Position numbers and translations under genes: made by a program | Shown: piece by piece, positions 13,512 through 15,334 of the stretch | How positions within the stretch are numbered: the stretch's first letter is position 1 | How the letters are laid out: each line of letters begins with the position of its first letter | Notes under the pieces: model-generated | Databases searched by the model: none | What the model saw: only the letters and a program-made list of their open reading frames with translations | Told to the model about the DNA's origin: nothing | Source of the DNA: GCA-003244245 sp036521655 | GTDB taxonomy: Bacteria; Actinomycetota; Actinomycetes; Mycobacteriales; Pseudonocardiaceae | Direction: 5' to 3' | Assembly: GCA_036521655.1 (NCBI GenBank) | Contig: DATDHI010000474.1 | Coordinates: 1-15,334 of the forward strand | DNA: 15,334 nucleotides

Positions 13512-14288
13512 ATGGCCAAGAATGTCCAGATGAAGGACGTTGACATCTACTACGGCAAGTTCCACGCTGTGCAGGGTGTCAGCCTGTCCGTGCCGGCTCG
13601 GGCTGTGACGGCGTTCATCGGTCCCTCGGGCTGCGGCAAGTCCACTGTGCTGCGGACGATCAACCGTATGCACGAGGTTATTCCGGGAGCGCGGGTCGAG
13701 GGCAAAGTAGAGCTCGATGGGGAGGATATCTATCGGCCCGGCGTTGATCCAGTCGCGGTGCGCCGCACGATCGGGATGGTATTCCAGCGCCCCAACCCGT
13801 TTCCGACGATGTCCATCCGGGACAACGTGGTCGCCGGCCTCCGGCTGGCTGGGGTGAGTAACAAGGCCCGGCTGGAAGAGGTGAACGAGCGGTCACTGCG
13901 TGGGGCGAACCTGTGGGGGGAAGTCAAGGACCGGCTCGGCAGGCCAGGGGGGAGCTTGTCGGGCGGTCAGCAGCAGCGGTTGTGTATCGCGCGCGCCATC
14001 GCGGTGCAACCCGATGTGCTGCTGATGGATGAGCCCTGTTCGGCACTGGACCCGATCTCCACGCAGGCGATCGAAGACCTTATCGGGGAGTTAAAGAAGG
14101 ACTACACGATCGTCATTGTGACCCACAACATGCAGCAGGCCGCTCGAGTGTCCGACCAGACGGGGTTCTTCAACCTGACGGCGACCGGGCAGCCCGGGCG
14201 ACTCATCGAGCTCGACCGTACGGAGAAGATATTCTCCAATCCCACTGAGAAGGCGACCGAGGACTACATCTCGGGGCGATTTGGCTGA
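13512..14288 (+). CDS. pstB: Phosphate ABC transporter ATPase PstB
   Basis: A 258-residue ATPase with the usual PstB length and all motifs: Walker A GPSGCGKST (37-45), Q-loop Q92 in FQRPNPFPTMSI, signature LSGGQQQR (149-156), Walker B VLLMDEP (169-175), D-loop SALD and H-loop H205 in VIVTHNMQQAARVSDQTGFF. FQRPNPFP and HNMQQAARVSD are PstB-specific. It drives phosphate import by ATP hydrolysis at the inner membrane. The start ATG 13512 gives MAKNVQMKDVDIYYG, matching the family; the SD is weak (GGAT). It is the last gene of the operon. No phoU follows; instead a convergent tatA-type gene ends 11 bp away without an obvious terminator. Confidence 0.97.
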   Translation: MAKNVQMKDVDIYYGKFHAVQGVSLSVPARAVTAFIGPSGCGKSTVLRTINRMHEVIPGARVEGKVELDGEDIYRPGVDPVAVRRTIGMVFQRPNPFPTMSIRDNVVAGLRLAGVSNKARLEEVNERSLRGANLWGEVKDRLGRPGGSLSGGQQQRLCIARAIAVQPDVLLMDEPCSALDPISTQAIEDLIGELKKDYTIVIVTHNMQQAARVSDQTGFFNLTATGQPGRLIELDRTEKIFSNPTEKATEDYISGRFG

Positions 14289-14299
14289 TGCCGCCGGAG

Positions 14300-14590
14300 C
14301 TAGCTGGGCGGCGGTTGCTCGTGCGGGTGAGCCAGCGTGGTGTCCCGCTGGGCAGACTCCCGTTGGGCAGACTCGGTTTGGGCGGACTCTGTGACGGTGG
14401 GCGGCGCGGTCGCCGCCGGAGGTGGCTGATCTTTTTTCTGCTGATCCCCGGACAGCGCGCGGGTTTCAGCCTTGAAGATCCGCATCGATTGGCCCACGGA
14501 ACGAGCCATCTGCGGCAGCTTGTTGGCTCCGAATAGCAGCATGAACACCGCGGCCACGATCAACAAGTGCCAGGGGCTGAACTCGCCCAT
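14300..14590 (-). CDS. tatA: Sec-independent (Tat) translocase subunit TatA/E
   Basis: A 96-residue protein. The N-terminal TM MGEFSPWHLLIVAAVFMLLF leads to the hinge F20-G21 and the amphipathic helix ANKLPQMARSVGQSMRIFKA, the standard TatA plan. An acidic/polar, Pro-rich tail follows with TESAQTESAQRESAQRD, three copies of a five-residue unit. TatA oligomerises to let folded Tat substrates cross the membrane. ATG 14590 is set by the SD GGGAGG about 7 nt upstream; a TTG further upstream is unlikely. TAGATT at 14633-14628 (minus strand) is a possible -10. It stands alone without tatB or tatC, as is common in actinobacteria. It is convergent with pstB. Confidence 0.93.
   Translation of the reverse strand: MGEFSPWHLLIVAAVFMLLFGANKLPQMARSVGQSMRIFKAETRALSGDQQKKDQPPPAATAPPTVTESAQTESAQRESAQRDTTLAHPHEQPPPS
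14347..14391 (-). repeat. Three 15-bp repeats inside tatA
   Basis: Three consecutive 15-bp units (14347-14361, 14362-14376, 14377-14391) share the core TTGGGCAGACTC with a few differences and encode the ESAQ[T/R] units of the TatA tail. The 15-bp length keeps the frame, so copy number can vary without breaking the gene. Confidence 0.7.
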
Positions 14591-14655
14591 TGCCACGCCT
14601 CCCTGGTCAGCATCACTCTTTCCACTCAATCTACTCCTGGCCGGGCGATCGCACC

Positions 14656-15334
14656 TCAGCGCGTGGGCGGGGGAGCGGTGGTCCAGATGTCGGTGATAGG
14701 CGTTGAGGACTCGCTGTGCCCGGCGTGTGGCAGCCGATACATGTCCTCGGTCGTGCGCAGCATCCGGTAGTGGTCGACGCGCTCGCCGTACTGGCCTGGC
14801 CGGACCATGGGGCCGAGCACGATGGTCGGGATCTGGTTGGTCTCCGAGTCATCGGCCTCGTCCCAGGTGATCACCAGCAGGCTGTTGTGGCTGTGCGCCC
14901 AGTCCACGTATCCGGCCAGGTTCTGGTGCAGCCAAGCGTCGCCGGTGGCCACGTCGCAGTCGTGCATGTCATGGCACAGGTTCGGCACGACGAAGGCCAC
15001 CGTTGGCAGGGCCGCATAGTCGGGGCCGAACCGGCTGTAGGGCTGGTGAACTGAGCCCGGCAGGTTGCTGAAGTCCGCCCACGGCGCGTGCTTGCGGGCG
15101 TACCCCCCGCTGGTGCACCCGGGGAAACCGGCCGCCGGAAGGTCCTCGGAGAACGCGGTGAACGTATGCCCGCGATCAAGCAGCTCCCGCCCCAGGTTGG
15201 GTTGGGAGAAGGACAATGGGCAACGGTCGCTGGTCACGCCGAGGGTGTCACCGGAGAACAACGCCAAGTAGTTCGGCTGGCTGGGGTGGGTGATGGCGTG
15301 CGCGTCCGTGAACGTCGCCCCGCTGCCCGCCAAG
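14656..15334 (-). CDS. Phosphoesterase (acid phosphatase / phospholipase C family), partial
   Basis: Cut by the window edge: the N-terminus, including any signal peptide and the first catalytic metal site, lies beyond 15334. The visible 225 or so residues match the PF04185-type phosphoesterase family: HPSQPNYLALFSGDTLGVTS near the left end, CHDMHDCDVATGDAWLHQNL, SLLVITWDEADD with metal-binding acidic residues, IPTIVLGPMV, and the tail RMLRTTEDMYRLPHAG then PITDIW. Such enzymes are usually secreted and release phosphate from phosphomonoesters or phospholipid headgroups. Its position next to pstSCAB and tatA suggests phosphate scavenging. Whether it is Sec- or Tat-exported cannot be seen here. 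Confidence 0.9.
   Translation of the reverse strand, partial: LAGSGATFTDAHAITHPSQPNYLALFSGDTLGVTSDRCPLSFSQPNLGRELLDRGHTFTAFSEDLPAAGFPGCTSGGYARKHAPWADFSNLPGSVHQPYSRFGPDYAALPTVAFVVPNLCHDMHDCDVATGDAWLHQNLAGYVDWAHSHNSLLVITWDEADDSETNQIPTIVLGPMVRPGQYGERVDHYRMLRTTEDMYRLPHAGHSESSTPITDIWTTAPPPTR

Noticed and set aside
14520..14540. GGCTCCGAATAG inside tatA resembling the 527-544 palindrome
   Set aside because: It is only half of the palindrome and is coding sequence (TatA LFGANKLP region); a chance match.
1..15334. CRISPR array, tRNA or rRNA genes
   Set aside because: No regularly spaced repeats with unique spacers, no tRNA-like cloverleaf and no rRNA core sequences were seen on either strand by eye.

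Overview
The window reads as chromosomal DNA of a high-GC actinobacterium. The reasons are strong G/C bias at third codon positions, frequent GTG starts, several genes whose -10 hexamer lies 7-8 nt before the start codon (leaderless transcripts), an RsbU/RsbW/RsbV-type regulator, and a PHO box of the GTTCAYY direct-repeat type seen in Streptomyces and relatives. A Pseudonocardiales-like host is my impression only; I cannot place it to genus.

Layout. 1-1100 is a decayed accessory edge. It holds the frameshifted N-terminal relic of an IS630-type transposase, two copies of an 18-bp palindrome, and a VapBC/FitAB toxin-antitoxin locus whose antitoxin is intact but whose PIN toxin has lost its middle. 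1093-3966 is a MerR-regulator unit: a MerR-type gene, then a 616-residue multi-pass membrane protein of unknown function with a translationally coupled 45-residue membrane peptide. The regulator gene and the membrane gene share the same 9-bp palindrome at the same place in their promoters, which suggests one regulator controls both. 3998-6599 holds general metabolism and resistance genes: a 14-TM DHA2 drug exporter, a MaoC-type hydratase and a GNAT acetyltransferase. 6672-9210 is a signalling pair: a stand-alone STAS anti-anti-sigma factor, divergent from a four-domain PAS-PP2C-HATPase-STAS protein that joins phosphatase, kinase and phospho-acceptor activities of a partner-switching cascade. 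9224-10033 has two small proteins of unknown function separated by a short tandem repeat.

10154-15334 is a phosphate-acquisition region. A PHO box precedes pstS-pstC-pstA-pstB, encoding the high-affinity phosphate ABC importer. Convergent with it are a TatA-type translocase subunit and, running off the right edge, a phosphoesterase of the AcpA/phospholipase C family. Together they suggest release of phosphate from organic esters outside the membrane followed by uptake. No phoU or phoR/phoP is in the window.

The best candidates for something undescribed are the MerR-linked membrane protein, which has a duplicated Asp/His motif, and its 45-residue partner.
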